Shown here piece after piece: positions 5,601 to 12,842 of a stretch of DNA of 22,336 nucleotides. The notes under the pieces are model-generated. The model was not told the origin of the DNA, did not search any database, and saw only the letters and a list, made by a program, of their open reading frames with translations. Within the stretch, counting starts at the first letter, position 1; each line of letters opens with the position of its first letter. The position numbers and the translations under genes were made by a program. The DNA is from a virus, in IMG/VR virus record IMGVR_UViG_3300050821_003736, positions 1-22,336 of that record; one strand, 5' to 3'.

Positions 5601-7178
5601 ATGGCCCTGACCTGGACCCTGCAGACGCCGCCCGCGGCCAATACGTTTGTGCTTCCGGCCGCGGACACGAACGGCAACGTGCTCATGGTTGGCGCCAGCA
5701 ATACCGCCTATCGGAGCACCAACGGGGGTGTATCTTTTAGTAGTATCGCCAACGTGGGCGGGGCAAACAACTCCGGGTGTGCCTTCGGGAACGGTATATT
5801 TCTATTATCGAACAACAGCACCATATACCGGTCCACGGACGGCGGCACGACCTTCAATCAGGCCACAACGTCGCCTACTTTTCCGGGGGCGTCTCCGCCG
5901 AATTTTGCGTACAGCCCTTCTTTGGGCATGTGGATGGCGATAGCGAACGGCGGGTCTAACACCGTCTTGTTCGCGACCTCCACCGACAACGGCGTCAATT
6001 GGAGCGTGGGCACCAGCGTACCGGGCACTACCTTTATGGCTGGCGCCTTTCCGAGGAAGCTCATCTGGGATGGGACGTGGTTTCTGTTTGCGGCGCGCGA
6101 CTCATCGAACAACGTGAACCTGAACAAATCGACCAACGGCAGCACGTGGACGCAAACTCTTGACGGTACGATTTTCGATAATCCCGGCGGCGACATCGTT
6201 GCCGTCACCTACAACGCCAATTTGGGCGAGTACGTGTTCGGGTACCAGAATGGCCCGTACATCAAGCGGGGAACCTCGCTTGGCTCCTTGACGGCCGTCA
6301 ACTTGAGTGCGGTGACCACCGGCTGCAGCGCAACCAACGACGTAGCGTCGTCACCTCTTGGTCAGGAGTGGGTGCTGTCGGGATTCAACAACAGCAACGG
6401 CAACGGGTCACAGATTTCTACCGCCGCGATCCAAGGCGGCTCCAGCGGCTGGGCTCGGGATTCGTCGCCCCTCGCCGCTGGCGGAGGCTCGTACCTATAC
6501 GGCCTCGTGTACGACTCGTTTCACGGCGTGTTCATCGGGGTGGGCACGAACAACGGCGGCGGCGGCGTCGTCACGGCGCCGTTTACGGACTCTCCCACTA
6601 TCGCCATCAGCCCGACCACCGCAACCGTGCCGCTCGGCGGAACGCAACTCTTTGTGGCTTCGACCACGCTGCCGGTGGGCGAGTCGGTCATATGGTCCGT
6701 GAACGGGATCGTAGACGGCAACAACACGCTCGGCGATGTTGTAAACGGCACCAACAAACTCGGTCAGGTGGTGGATGGGTACTATGTTGCCCCGCGGTCG
6801 AAGGCGTCTACTCTGACGACCGTCACGATCACCGCCACCCGGCAGGACATTCCGACGCTGAAGGCCAGCGCGGTTATCACGATCTCCGGTTTCGCGGACG
6901 TGTTTCCGCCCGTGGTCACCCCGCCGCAGAACGTCACGGCCCCGGCCGGCGTCGGTGGAGATAAGTGGGGGGCGAACGGCGGCGGCATCACGCCCGTCGG
7001 CGTAAGCAAGCCCCTCGCCGCGACGCTCTCCAATGGCGAGCGCGCAAGCAACTACCGCCCTGTTCCGTTGACCATCGCGCCGGGGCCTGGGTCAGTGGAT
7101 GAGCAGGCCTCGGACGGGGCGCTGGGCATGGGCGTGCAAGATAGTTTGATAGGGTTCGGCGGCAGCAACCAAGGGTGA
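5601..7178 (+). CDS. Asp-box beta-propeller plus Ig-like domain protein (virion appendage or adhesin)
   Basis: In this 525-residue protein the N-terminal part carries repeated Asp-box motifs of the sialidase/BNR type: STNGGVSF (39-46), STDGGTTF (78-85), STDNGVNW (127-134) and STNGSTW (177-183). Repeating hydrophobic strands to about 325 fit a beta-propeller. Residues 331-429 (ISPTTATVPLGGTQLF ... ITISG) resemble a bacterial Ig-like (BIG2-type) domain. The C-terminal 90 residues are Gly/Pro-rich. There is no signal peptide and no sialidase catalytic set is recognised, so binding of a surface glycan or structural display is more likely than catalysis. Its place in the late operon suggests a tail or capsid appendage. 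The ribosome site is weak. Confidence 0.65.
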   Translation: MALTWTLQTPPAANTFVLPAADTNGNVLMVGASNTAYRSTNGGVSFSSIANVGGANNSGCAFGNGIFLLSNNSTIYRSTDGGTTFNQATTSPTFPGASPPNFAYSPSLGMWMAIANGGSNTVLFATSTDNGVNWSVGTSVPGTTFMAGAFPRKLIWDGTWFLFAARDSSNNVNLNKSTNGSTWTQTLDGTIFDNPGGDIVAVTYNANLGEYVFGYQNGPYIKRGTSLGSLTAVNLSAVTTGCSATNDVASSPLGQEWVLSGFNNSNGNGSQISTAAIQGGSSGWARDSSPLAAGGGSYLYGLVYDSFHGVFIGVGTNNGGGGVVTAPFTDSPTIAISPTTATVPLGGTQLFVASTTLPVGESVIWSVNGIVDGNNTLGDVVNGTNKLGQVVDGYYVAPRSKASTLTTVTITATRQDIPTLKASAVITISGFADVFPPVVTPPQNVTAPAGVGGDKWGANGGGITPVGVSKPLAATLSNGERASNYRPVPLTIAPGPGSVDEQASDGALGMGVQDSLIGFGGSNQG

Positions 7179-7183
7179 GACCA

Positions 7184-7441
7184 ATGGACAACTGGAACAA
7201 ACAGCGCGGCGGCGCCTTCAAGGTGAACGGCTTCGTCACGCTCGCGCTCCTGGCGGCGGCGGTGACGAGCGCGATCTACGGCTACTACGAGCACAGCCAC
7301 CGCGTGATCGAGCTGCACATAGCGCTGCCGACCACCAAGATCAGCGTCAAGACGCCGGACGACGAGTACGTCACGCACACTTACCCGCCGGAGCGCGAAG
7401 TGTGCACCAGCTTCGACACGATCTGCTGGATCAGAATTTAA
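7184..7441 (+). CDS. Small single-pass membrane protein (85 aa)
   Basis: A strong AGGGTGAG lies five bases upstream of the ATG at 7184, which is preferred over the GTG at 7175. After a basic N-terminus (MDNWNKQRGGAFKVN) comes one membrane segment (FVTLALLAAAVTSAIYGYY, about 20-38), then an about 45-residue extra-cytoplasmic tail with two cysteines near the end (VCTSFDTICWIRI). The topology resembles small phage inner-membrane proteins, but the tail lacks the coiled coil of Rz-type spanins. The function is unknown. Confidence 0.65.
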   Translation: MDNWNKQRGGAFKVNGFVTLALLAAAVTSAIYGYYEHSHRVIELHIALPTTKISVKTPDDEYVTHTYPPEREVCTSFDTICWIRI

Positions 7442-7529
7442 GTTTACGCGGTTCATGAATAGTGAACAGCGATAATCCGTTCGCGCCACTAGGCGGGGCG
7501 GGGCTCCAGCCCATAAAGAGGAAACTACA

Positions 7530-8012
7530 ATGGGTACACTTGGCGTCTTCCGAGACGAGTTCTATAACGCGATTCACATCCTGCCCGCCGCGCAGTCGGG
7601 CGCTGGCCCAACGGCGACCGGTGTCGTGCCCGCTGCCCTGTTGGCCGGCGCGCTTGATTGTGCGCTGTCACTCGGCGGCACAACGCAGACGTTCACGACC
7701 GACACGGCCGTCAACATCATCGCGGTTCTCAGTTCCGCTATCCAAACGGCCTACAAAGCCAACGTTGGCGGGTTCGCTTCTTCTTTGGCTGGCAGCCCTC
7801 CGTTCGCCATCCCGAACCTGTTCAATATGTCGTGGGTAGTGGACTTCAACCTCGGCAACGTGACCACGAGCGCCATCTTCGCAGGCGGCACCGGGGTAAC
7901 GATGGCCGCGCTGGCTGGACTTACACAGACGGCGGTAGTTGCGGTAAACACCGCACGATACGTTGTGACTGTCACCAGTCCGACGACTCTGACATTCACC
8001 CGCGTGCAGTAA
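7530..8012 (+). CDS. Putative virion structural protein (160 aa)
   Basis: An excellent AGAGGAAA precedes the ATG at 7530. The product begins MGTLGVFRDEFYNAIHILPA and is rich in Ala/Thr/Val, with alternating beta-like strands throughout, ending TVTSPTTLTFTRVQ. This resembles small beta-rich phage virion proteins, but no specific family is recognised. It follows an 88-base gap (7442-7529) that contains a short inverted repeat (GTTCA/TGAAC near 7450) and a G-rich patch. The good ribosome site and the gap suggest that it begins a new cluster or transcript segment. Confidence 0.6.
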   Translation: MGTLGVFRDEFYNAIHILPAAQSGAGPTATGVVPAALLAGALDCALSLGGTTQTFTTDTAVNIIAVLSSAIQTAYKANVGGFASSLAGSPPFAIPNLFNMSWVVDFNLGNVTTSAIFAGGTGVTMAALAGLTQTAVVAVNTARYVVTVTSPTTLTFTRVQ

Positions 8013-8038
8013 GCCGCGACCCAACAGAGGAACATCAC

Positions 8039-8287
8039 ATGAGCAAAGGTATGAACGAACGCGCCAACGAGAGTGGCGAGAAATTCCTGAAGGGTCGGCG
8101 TGCCGGCGTTGAGGGAACACACGGCGGCGCGCGCAAGGGCGTAGCCGAGAAGACCCTCCTCCCGCACTCGGACGTCAACGATAGCGGCGGAGAGTCAGAA
8201 CTGAACCGCGCTGCGCGCGCCATCTATCAGGATGCCGTGCACAATCGTGGCGACAAAGACGGGGACAAGGCTCTTACAGAGCGGTAA
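8039..8287 (+). CDS. Small charged hydrophilic protein (82 aa)
   Basis: AGAGGAAC lies seven bases before the ATG at 8039. The product starts MSKGMNERANESGEKFLKGR and contains EGTHGGARKGVAEKTLLPHS and RAARAIYQDAVHN. It is very polar, rich in Lys/Arg/Glu/Gly, lacks hydrophobic segments and is probably largely disordered. It is the first of four consecutive or near-consecutive small charged genes (8039-9549). A DNA- or capsid-associated role is plausible but not shown by any motif. Confidence 0.6.
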   Translation: MSKGMNERANESGEKFLKGRRAGVEGTHGGARKGVAEKTLLPHSDVNDSGGESELNRAARAIYQDAVHNRGDKDGDKALTER

Positions 8288-8293
8288 CCGGCG

Positions 8294-8506
8294 ATGGGCA
8301 TGGCATTCCGTCAAAAGAACGCTAAAGCCCTTCGTATGGGTGCATCCAAGCGCGCGCTCGACGGCGGACACTCCGTCCGTCGAGCGGTCGCGATTGGGCA
8401 CTCCATTGAAGACAGCATGAAACCAACCACGCACAAGTCCGCCTCTGCCCTCGATCACTCGAAGGTGGGGAAGTGGACCCGCGCAGAGCGTAAGGAATAC
8501 CGATGA
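8294..8506 (+). CDS. Small basic His/Lys/Arg-rich protein (70 aa)
   Basis: The product begins MGMAFRQKNAKALRMGASKR and ends VGKWTRAERKEYR. An ATG two codons in (8300) is an alternative start, since the ribosome site is weak. Its stop overlaps the ATG of the next gene (ATGA at 8503). The high positive charge and histidine content match its neighbours. No known domain is recognised. Confidence 0.55.
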   Translation: MGMAFRQKNAKALRMGASKRALDGGHSVRRAVAIGHSIEDSMKPTTHKSASALDHSKVGKWTRAERKEYR

Positions 8507-8829
8507 TCGGCGACGCATCAGCCCGCGGCAAACGTGGGAACACAACGAAGCACGGCCCAGAGTACAAGAAGAAAAACTCTGAGGGCCGCAGCTACAAGCA
8601 CGTCCCTGACAGCAAGGGCAAGAACGACACGGACAGCGGCGGCGACTCGCTGACGCGCAAGACGGCACGGGCCATGCACAGCGCCGGCCCGCTGCAGAAA
8701 AGCACCCGGCACCACATGCACGACAAGCAGGCTCCTCACAAGCAGAAGGAGCGCAAAGAGACCAAGCACATTGACCAGGGCGACATCATCAACGAGTGGT
8801 GCCGCGGCCAACGAGGGAACTACCGATGA
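8503..8829 (+). CDS. Small basic Lys/His-rich protein (108 aa)
   Basis: AAGGAA lies six bases upstream, and the ATG overlaps the previous stop. The product begins MIGDASARGKRGNTTKHGPE and is composed mainly of Lys, His, Arg, Gly and Ser, including HHMHDKQAPHKQKERKETKH. The sequence looks disordered and nucleic-acid binding. It ends INEWCRGQRGNYR and overlaps the next ATG. The function is unknown. Confidence 0.6.
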   Translation: MIGDASARGKRGNTTKHGPEYKKKNSEGRSYKHVPDSKGKNDTDSGGDSLTRKTARAMHSAGPLQKSTRHHMHDKQAPHKQKERKETKHIDQGDIINEWCRGQRGNYR

Positions 8830-9185
8830 GTCTCGACGTCACATGGCACCCGATCACCGAATCCTACGCGGTCGGTAACGCGGCGGCCCAGAACATCCCC
8901 GGCGCGGCTCAGCGAGGCGTGACGACGTTCCGCATCCGCAACATCGCCCCATCGAACGCCTCCGTGGCGTACATCGCATGGGGACAGAGCGCTACGGCCG
9001 TCTTAGCCGCAGGCGCCGTAGCGCCGACGCTCACCGCCTCGTCTATGAACACGATGGGCATCGCCGGCAACGTAACAGTCACCGTCGAGCTGCCCGCCAA
9101 CTCGTTCTTCATCTCCAGCGTGGCGTGGGTTGCCGCGACCACCGGATTTGAGATCACGGGCGGCATCGGCGGCTCAGGAGCGTAA
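8826..9185 (+). CDS. Beta-rich putative virion protein (119 aa)
   Basis: The ATG at 8826 overlaps the previous stop and has GAGGGA upstream, so the longer upstream frame is not used. The product begins MSLDVTWHPITESYAVGNAA. Strand-like segments (TTFRIRNIAPSNASVAYIAW, NVTVTVELPANSFFISSVAW) suggest a small beta-sandwich. It sits between basic proteins and another beta-rich gene in the late operon. A decoration or minor structural role is inferred; no family is identified. Confidence 0.6.
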   Translation: MSLDVTWHPITESYAVGNAAAQNIPGAAQRGVTTFRIRNIAPSNASVAYIAWGQSATAVLAAGAVAPTLTASSMNTMGIAGNVTVTVELPANSFFISSVAWVAATTGFEITGGIGGSGA

Positions 9186-9186
9186 C

Positions 9187-9549
9187 GTGACAGCAATCGC
9201 ACCAATGCTCGGCGCCATCATGGGCGTCAGCCACGAGCCCAAGGGCCAGGACAAGAAACGGGCCGCCAAGCCGAAGACCAGCAAGCTGAACAAGCGCGGC
9301 GGCCACAGCGTCACGCGCGGAGAGAAGTCCGCGACCGCGCACGGGCAGCAGCACGGCGAGCTGGCGTCCTACAGGGCGCCGACGCAGCACACGCTGATGA
9401 AGGAGAGCGCCAAGGGCGCGATGCGCAACGCGACGGATGATTGGGTGCGTGGACGCATCAGCACCGGCGAGCACCTCGCCATCCACGACCGCGCGAAGCA
9501 CGTCCTCTCCGGCAAGCGCCCGCACGAATACCGCAGCAAGGGGCGGTAA
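9187..9549 (+). CDS. Basic His/Lys-rich phage protein with GTG start (120 aa)
   Basis: AGGAGCG lies four bases before GTG 9187, which sets the start; an upstream in-frame ATG has no ribosome site and would overlap the previous gene. The first 80 residues are Lys/Arg/His-rich and probably disordered. The C-terminal 45 residues are more ordered (DDWVRGRISTGEHLAIHDRA...KRPHEYRSKGR) and form a likely helical module. It belongs to the small basic cluster. The function is unknown. Confidence 0.6.
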   Translation: MTAIAPMLGAIMGVSHEPKGQDKKRAAKPKTSKLNKRGGHSVTRGEKSATAHGQQHGELASYRAPTQHTLMKESAKGAMRNATDDWVRGRISTGEHLAIHDRAKHVLSGKRPHEYRSKGR

Positions 9550-10008
9550 GTGGGCCTGATAATCGGGAATCGCGCGCTGCAGGGCGGCCCGATGGCGCCC
9601 TACTCGCAGTCGCCGAACGACACGACGTGGCAGGGCGTAGACCAGTACCTGCCCATCGTGTTCCTCGACCGCACGCGCACGCCGGTGGTGCCCTCCTCGA
9701 TACAGGTCGAGCTGGACGACATCACGAACGCGCAGGTCATGGCCGGCCCCAGTACGCTGGTCTCCACCGGCGCCAATACCGGCAACTTCATCTACCCGGC
9801 GTTCACGTCGGGAGGCGCCGGCGCGCCATGGGTCTTGCAGATCGCCGGCGCAGCCATGACCATGACGTACCCGTATGAGGGCTCGCAGATCTGCCAGCTG
9901 AAGTTCGTATGGACCGGCAACGACTCGGTGACGGGGAACCCGTTCACGGAGGTCGCGAACTACATCTTTGAGCTGGTCGGTAGCCCGACCGTGAGCGGCA
10001 CACTTTAA
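9550..10008 (+). CDS. Beta-rich putative virion protein (152 aa)
   Basis: GTG at 9550 directly follows the previous TAA and has AAGGGG nine bases upstream; ATG at 9592 with AGGGCGG is a reasonable alternative. The product has a Pro/Gly-rich opening, then beta-type segments (YLPIVFLDRTRTPVVPSSIQ, NYIFELVGSPTVSGTL). The pattern suggests a beta-sandwich domain of the kind seen in phage head or tail accessory proteins. No family is recognised. It is the last protein gene before the tRNA. Confidence 0.6.
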   Translation: MGLIIGNRALQGGPMAPYSQSPNDTTWQGVDQYLPIVFLDRTRTPVVPSSIQVELDDITNAQVMAGPSTLVSTGANTGNFIYPAFTSGGAGAPWVLQIAGAAMTMTYPYEGSQICQLKFVWTGNDSVTGNPFTEVANYIFELVGSPTVSGTL

Positions 10009-10011
10009 TTC

Positions 10012-10087
10012 TGGCCTGTAGCTCAGCTGGTAGAGCGGCACGCTGTTAACGTGCGGGTCCCTGGTTCGAGTCCAGGCGGGCCAGCCA
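10012..10087 (+). tRNA. tRNA-Asn (anticodon GTT)
   Basis: This is a full 76-base cloverleaf. The acceptor stem TGGCCTG/CGGGCCA contains one T-G pair, the D stem is GCTC/GAGC, and the anticodon stem GCACG/CGTGC carries loop CTGTTAA with anticodon GTT. The T stem is CCTGG/CCAGG with loop TTCGAGT. Discriminator G73 and an encoded CCA follow. It lies in the same direction as the structural genes, between two of them, only four bases after the previous stop, so it is probably excised from the operon transcript. It may supplement Asn decoding; neighbouring proteins are Asn-rich, but that link is inference. Confidence 0.95.
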
Positions 10088-10120
10088 TACACAATTTTTC
10101 GGAAGAGTGAGGCTTTCGAC

Positions 10121-10426
10121 ATGACGATTGAGTTCACACAGATCCCCATTAATGACATGGTCGTTGTGGAGATGATTCAAGAGCACGCCGCTAAGGGAAG
10201 AATTAAATTACCTGAGTGGCAAAAATATTTGCGCGGAATAGTTATCGCCGCCGGACCCGGCCGCGCTCTATATACAGGCGAGCGCGGGCCGATGCAATGT
10301 AAGGTGGGCGATGAAGTTTCGTTTGCTCCAACCGCCGGCATGGATATAGAATTTGGTCGCGTCGGAGCTAGTATTCGTATGATGCGGGACGGAGATGTTG
10401 ATTGTGTATGGGAGTCTGAAGCATGA
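10121..10426 (+). CDS. GroES-like co-chaperonin (first copy)
   Basis: The 101-residue length fits the cpn10 family. The product begins MTIEFTQIPINDMVVVEMIQ. The pattern GIVIAAGPGRALYTGERGPM, then CKVGDEVSFAP, then SIRMMRDGDVDCVWE follows the order of GroES: strand, GxG turn, extended loop, VGD strand, C-terminal strand. The mobile loop that would contact GroEL is probably at about residues 21-34 (EHAAKGRIKLPEWQ). Such phage proteins can replace host GroES and adapt GroEL to head-protein folding. The gene is visibly richer in AT than the terminase genes. Its stop overlaps the HNH gene that follows (ATGA). Confidence 0.75.
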   Translation: MTIEFTQIPINDMVVVEMIQEHAAKGRIKLPEWQKYLRGIVIAAGPGRALYTGERGPMQCKVGDEVSFAPTAGMDIEFGRVGASIRMMRDGDVDCVWESEA

Positions 10427-10743
10427 CTTCCCCACAGCTTCGTTACTACAGAAAAAACAGGGCTAAAATAAACGCGGCCAAACGCACGCCGGAATGGCGG
10501 GCTAGGAATAATGTCTATAAACGAAAATGGCGCGGGTACCCGGAACCGACTCACCCGTACCCCACGGCATGTGAAATTTGCGGTCAGGCAACGCAAAAAG
10601 CCCTGCATTTAGATCACGATCATATAACGGGCGCGTTTCGCGGTTGGCTCTGTGGCCCTTGCAATTTAGGGATCGGAAGTTTTAGAGACAACTCGGACTT
10701 GCTTGTGTCGGCGGCGCGGTACATTCGCGGGAGTCAGCTATGA
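10423..10743 (+). CDS. HNH endonuclease, endonuclease VII-like (type A)
   Basis: The 106-residue protein has a basic leader, the linker YPEPTHPYPT, zinc-site cysteines C50xxC53 and C77xxC80, and the core LHLDHDHITGAFRGWLC with D64-H65-D66-H67. It has the same architecture as the proteins at 4066 and 13598. GGGAG about eight bases upstream supports the ATG, which overlaps the previous stop. Its own stop overlaps the start of the second GroES-like gene. It therefore sits precisely between two related co-chaperonin genes. AT content is higher than in the genes downstream. A homing role is inferred from family and setting. Confidence 0.87.
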   Translation: MTSPQLRYYRKNRAKINAAKRTPEWRARNNVYKRKWRGYPEPTHPYPTACEICGQATQKALHLDHDHITGAFRGWLCGPCNLGIGSFRDNSDLLVSAARYIRGSQL

Positions 10744-11309
10744 GCGTCGCCCTCACGCCCCAGCTGCTTGAGTGCGCCGCGCGGACCAGGGTTCTGCGCG
10801 ACCGCGTCCTCGTGAAGCTGATCCCGTACGTGCACCCCGTGCTCGCGACCCCAGGGATCACCATCCAGAAAGGGGTCGTGATCGCCCCCGGCTACGGTCG
10901 CCGCGAGCGCCGCAAGGTAGAGTTCCGCCAAGGGATGAGCGAGGGCCAGGAGATCCGCTCCCCCGACGGGAAAGCGTTCAAGTTCGGCGCGACGCGTTCG
11001 AGCGGGAAGACGCTCTACTTCGAGGACGGACCGGAGACCGGCCGCATCCTGCCGCTGCAGGTGAAGACCGGAGATGTGATCGAGTTCGGCTTCCGCAACG
11101 TTGAGATCGTGGACTTCGACCGGCTCGCGGACTTCTATCACCTGCAGCTCGGGTCGTTGGTTTTCATCTGGCACGAGTCGATCTACTCCATCGACCCGGA
11201 AGATGACATGGAAAAGATCGCGAGCGCCGCGCTGCTCTTTCAGAAGAGCGCCGGCCATGACCGCCACGGCAACTTTATGAGCGGCGCAGAGGACTGGCAT
11301 CGCGCATGA
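10740..11309 (+). CDS. GroES-like co-chaperonin-related protein (second copy, extended)
   Basis: At 189 residues it is about twice GroES length. TRVLRDRVLVKLIPYV near residue 15 matches the opening strand of cpn10, and residues around 39-51 (GITIQKGVVIAPG) match the GIV...xxG strand. A long insertion (about 52-100, basic and Gly/Ser-rich) precedes LQVKTGDVIEFGFRNVEIVD and the closing SLVFIWHESIYSID. The C-terminal tail is unique. CGGGAG eight bases upstream supports the ATG. It is either a divergent co-chaperonin or a cpn10-fold protein with a different use. The pairing with the gene at 10121 is unusual. Confidence 0.6.
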   Translation: MSVALTPQLLECAARTRVLRDRVLVKLIPYVHPVLATPGITIQKGVVIAPGYGRRERRKVEFRQGMSEGQEIRSPDGKAFKFGATRSSGKTLYFEDGPETGRILPLQVKTGDVIEFGFRNVEIVDFDRLADFYHLQLGSLVFIWHESIYSIDPEDDMEKIASAALLFQKSAGHDRHGNFMSGAEDWHRA

Positions 11310-12148
11310 CGAAACCACGAAGCGGTAAGACCGCGTTTGCGCTGAGCGTGTGCGCCAGCGTGAAGGACAGCAAGCCGGACCTGTACAACGCGGTCCCGAC
11401 GCGCGCCGTTTCGTACGAGGAGGCGGTCTCCCACGGCTGGCCACACTTCTACGACGGCAAAAACGAGTGCTCGCAGGGCCACGTCGCCGCCCGGTACGTG
11501 TCAAACAAGGCCCGCTGCATCGATTGCGCGCGAATTGCCGACGGAAAGCTGCCGCTGTACACGAAACGGTCGAACGAGGACCTGATTTCGTCCGCGGTGA
11601 CCTCGCAAACGTACACCGACCCCCTCATCAACACTAATTTTAAGTGGGACGATGAGAAATTTCGCGTTTTTGGTGTCGCGTACGTCAATTCCGGCAGCGT
11701 TGAGAAGGCCCTGAGCCTCGTCGGCGCGACGCCGAACGATCTGATCACTGAATTACGCCGCGACGCGCAGCGACAGGCCCAGTACGAGGCCATCCGGCGC
11801 GACGTGGACCAAGTTTTCTTGTGGAAGGCCGAAGCAAGTGCCTCCACCGGCTCCGACCGCGCCATGTTGGCGCACGCCGGCGCTATTTCGCCCGACCGAT
11901 TCGGTTCGCGCACCAAGCAGGGCTTGGATACGCCGCCGTACGTGAACCCGGACAAGGCTTGTGCAGAACTTACCCAACTGCTATCAACAGCTCGCAGATC
12001 GCTTACTCAGAGAACAGCACTTGGATCAACTGGGGACGCTGGTGCAAGAGTGGAAAACACTCAGCCCGTCGAACCAAACCCAGCAGATCCAAAAGTGGAA
12101 GCACCTGTTCTACTGGGACAGCCACTCGACCATAGCGACTTGGTTTAG
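11306..12148 (+). CDS. Probable small terminase subunit with zinc-finger-like motif
   Basis: The gene lies directly upstream of the large terminase, the usual place for the DNA-recognition subunit, and overlaps the previous stop (ATGA). Residues 49-74 contain C55xxxH59 and C71xxC74 (KNECSQGHVAARYVSNKARC), a zinc-binding pattern that also occurs in the HNH protein at 21682. Residues 125-165 (VAYVNSGSVEKALSLVGATP) look like a helix-turn-helix as found in small terminases, followed by helices and DRFGSRTKQG. The Pro-rich C-terminal 60 residues overlap the start of the next gene by 188 bases. The terminase role is inferred mainly from order and the HTH; the zinc motif is not typical of the family. 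Confidence 0.55.
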   Translation: MTKPRSGKTAFALSVCASVKDSKPDLYNAVPTRAVSYEEAVSHGWPHFYDGKNECSQGHVAARYVSNKARCIDCARIADGKLPLYTKRSNEDLISSAVTSQTYTDPLINTNFKWDDEKFRVFGVAYVNSGSVEKALSLVGATPNDLITELRRDAQRQAQYEAIRRDVDQVFLWKAEASASTGSDRAMLAHAGAISPDRFGSRTKQGLDTPPYVNPDKACAELTQLLSTARRSLTQRTALGSTGDAGARVENTQPVEPNPADPKVEAPVLLGQPLDHSDLV

Positions 12149-12842
12149 CACGCCAGCCATTCGGGCGAAGTACCCGAAGCAGATGGCGCACTTCAAGGAC
12201 GGTGCGAGGTACGACGAGCGCGGGCTGTTCGGGGGCAACCGTACCGGCAAGACCCACTGCGGCGCGTACGAGGACACACTGCACCTGACGGGCCTGTACC
12301 CTGAGTGGTGGGAGGGCCGACGCTTCGACAGTCCCGTGGACTGGTGGGTCGCCACCGACACCGCGAAGAACACGCGCGACATCCTGCAGGAAAAGTTCTG
12401 CGGGAAGCCGGGCGTGCCGGCGCTCCTGGGCACCGGGATGGTGCCCATTGACCTCTTCGAGCGGGACCCGACCACCAAGCACGGCGTCGCGGACGCGTTC
12501 GAGTCGATCTTCGTGATCCACCACACCAACGGGGTCCAAGACGGAACCTCGACGCTTCAGTTCAAGTCCTACGACCAAGGACGCCAATCGTTCCAGGGAA
12601 CCCGGCAAGACGGAATCCACCTGGACGAGGAGCCGAAGTTGGAGATCTACACGGAGTGCTCGCTGCGTTTGATGGCGACCGGCGGCGAGGGCGACAAGAA
12701 CGGGTCACTGATTTTAACCGAGACGCCGCTGCTGGGCGTGTCGGAGCTGATGCTGATGTTCATGCCGGACCTGGCACCCTCGCCAGGGAACCCACTGCAG
12801 GACTTCGAGGTGGGGAGCGAGGAGATTGCAATCGATGAGTGA
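11961..12842 (+). CDS. Large terminase, ATPase part (split gene, N-terminal ORF)
   Basis: The 293-residue ORF begins with GTG 11961 and carries the packaging ATPase. Walker A is GGNRTGKT (91-98), Walker B with catalytic acid is GIHLDEEP (218-225, D222-E223), and a coupling segment is LILTETPLLG (250-259). It ends at TGA 12840-12842 just where the linker to the nuclease domain would begin. Large terminases normally have both domains in one chain of about 450-550 residues. The next ORF continues in the +1 frame with the nuclease. Either the phage makes two subunits, or a ribosomal frameshift or sequence error joins them. The first 188 bases overlap the small-terminase gene in another frame; no alternative start keeps enough of the N-terminal region. 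Confidence 0.85.
   Translation: MQNLPNCYQQLADRLLREQHLDQLGTLVQEWKTLSPSNQTQQIQKWKHLFYWDSHSTIATWFSTPAIRAKYPKQMAHFKDGARYDERGLFGGNRTGKTHCGAYEDTLHLTGLYPEWWEGRRFDSPVDWWVATDTAKNTRDILQEKFCGKPGVPALLGTGMVPIDLFERDPTTKHGVADAFESIFVIHHTNGVQDGTSTLQFKSYDQGRQSFQGTRQDGIHLDEEPKLEIYTECSLRLMATGGEGDKNGSLILTETPLLGVSELMLMFMPDLAPSPGNPLQDFEVGSEEIAIDE

Noticed and set aside
5601-7178. Active sialidase
   Set aside because: Asp-box motifs are present, but they occur in many beta-propellers, and no FRIP motif or catalytic Arg triad pattern is visible.
7490-7520. Terminator at the G-rich patch before 7530
   Set aside because: The GGGCT/AGCCC pairing has too short a loop and no T-run.
9154-10158. Leftward ORF of 334 codons opposite structural genes and the tRNA
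   Set aside because: It crosses the tRNA gene and several genes with good ribosome sites, so it is a shadow.
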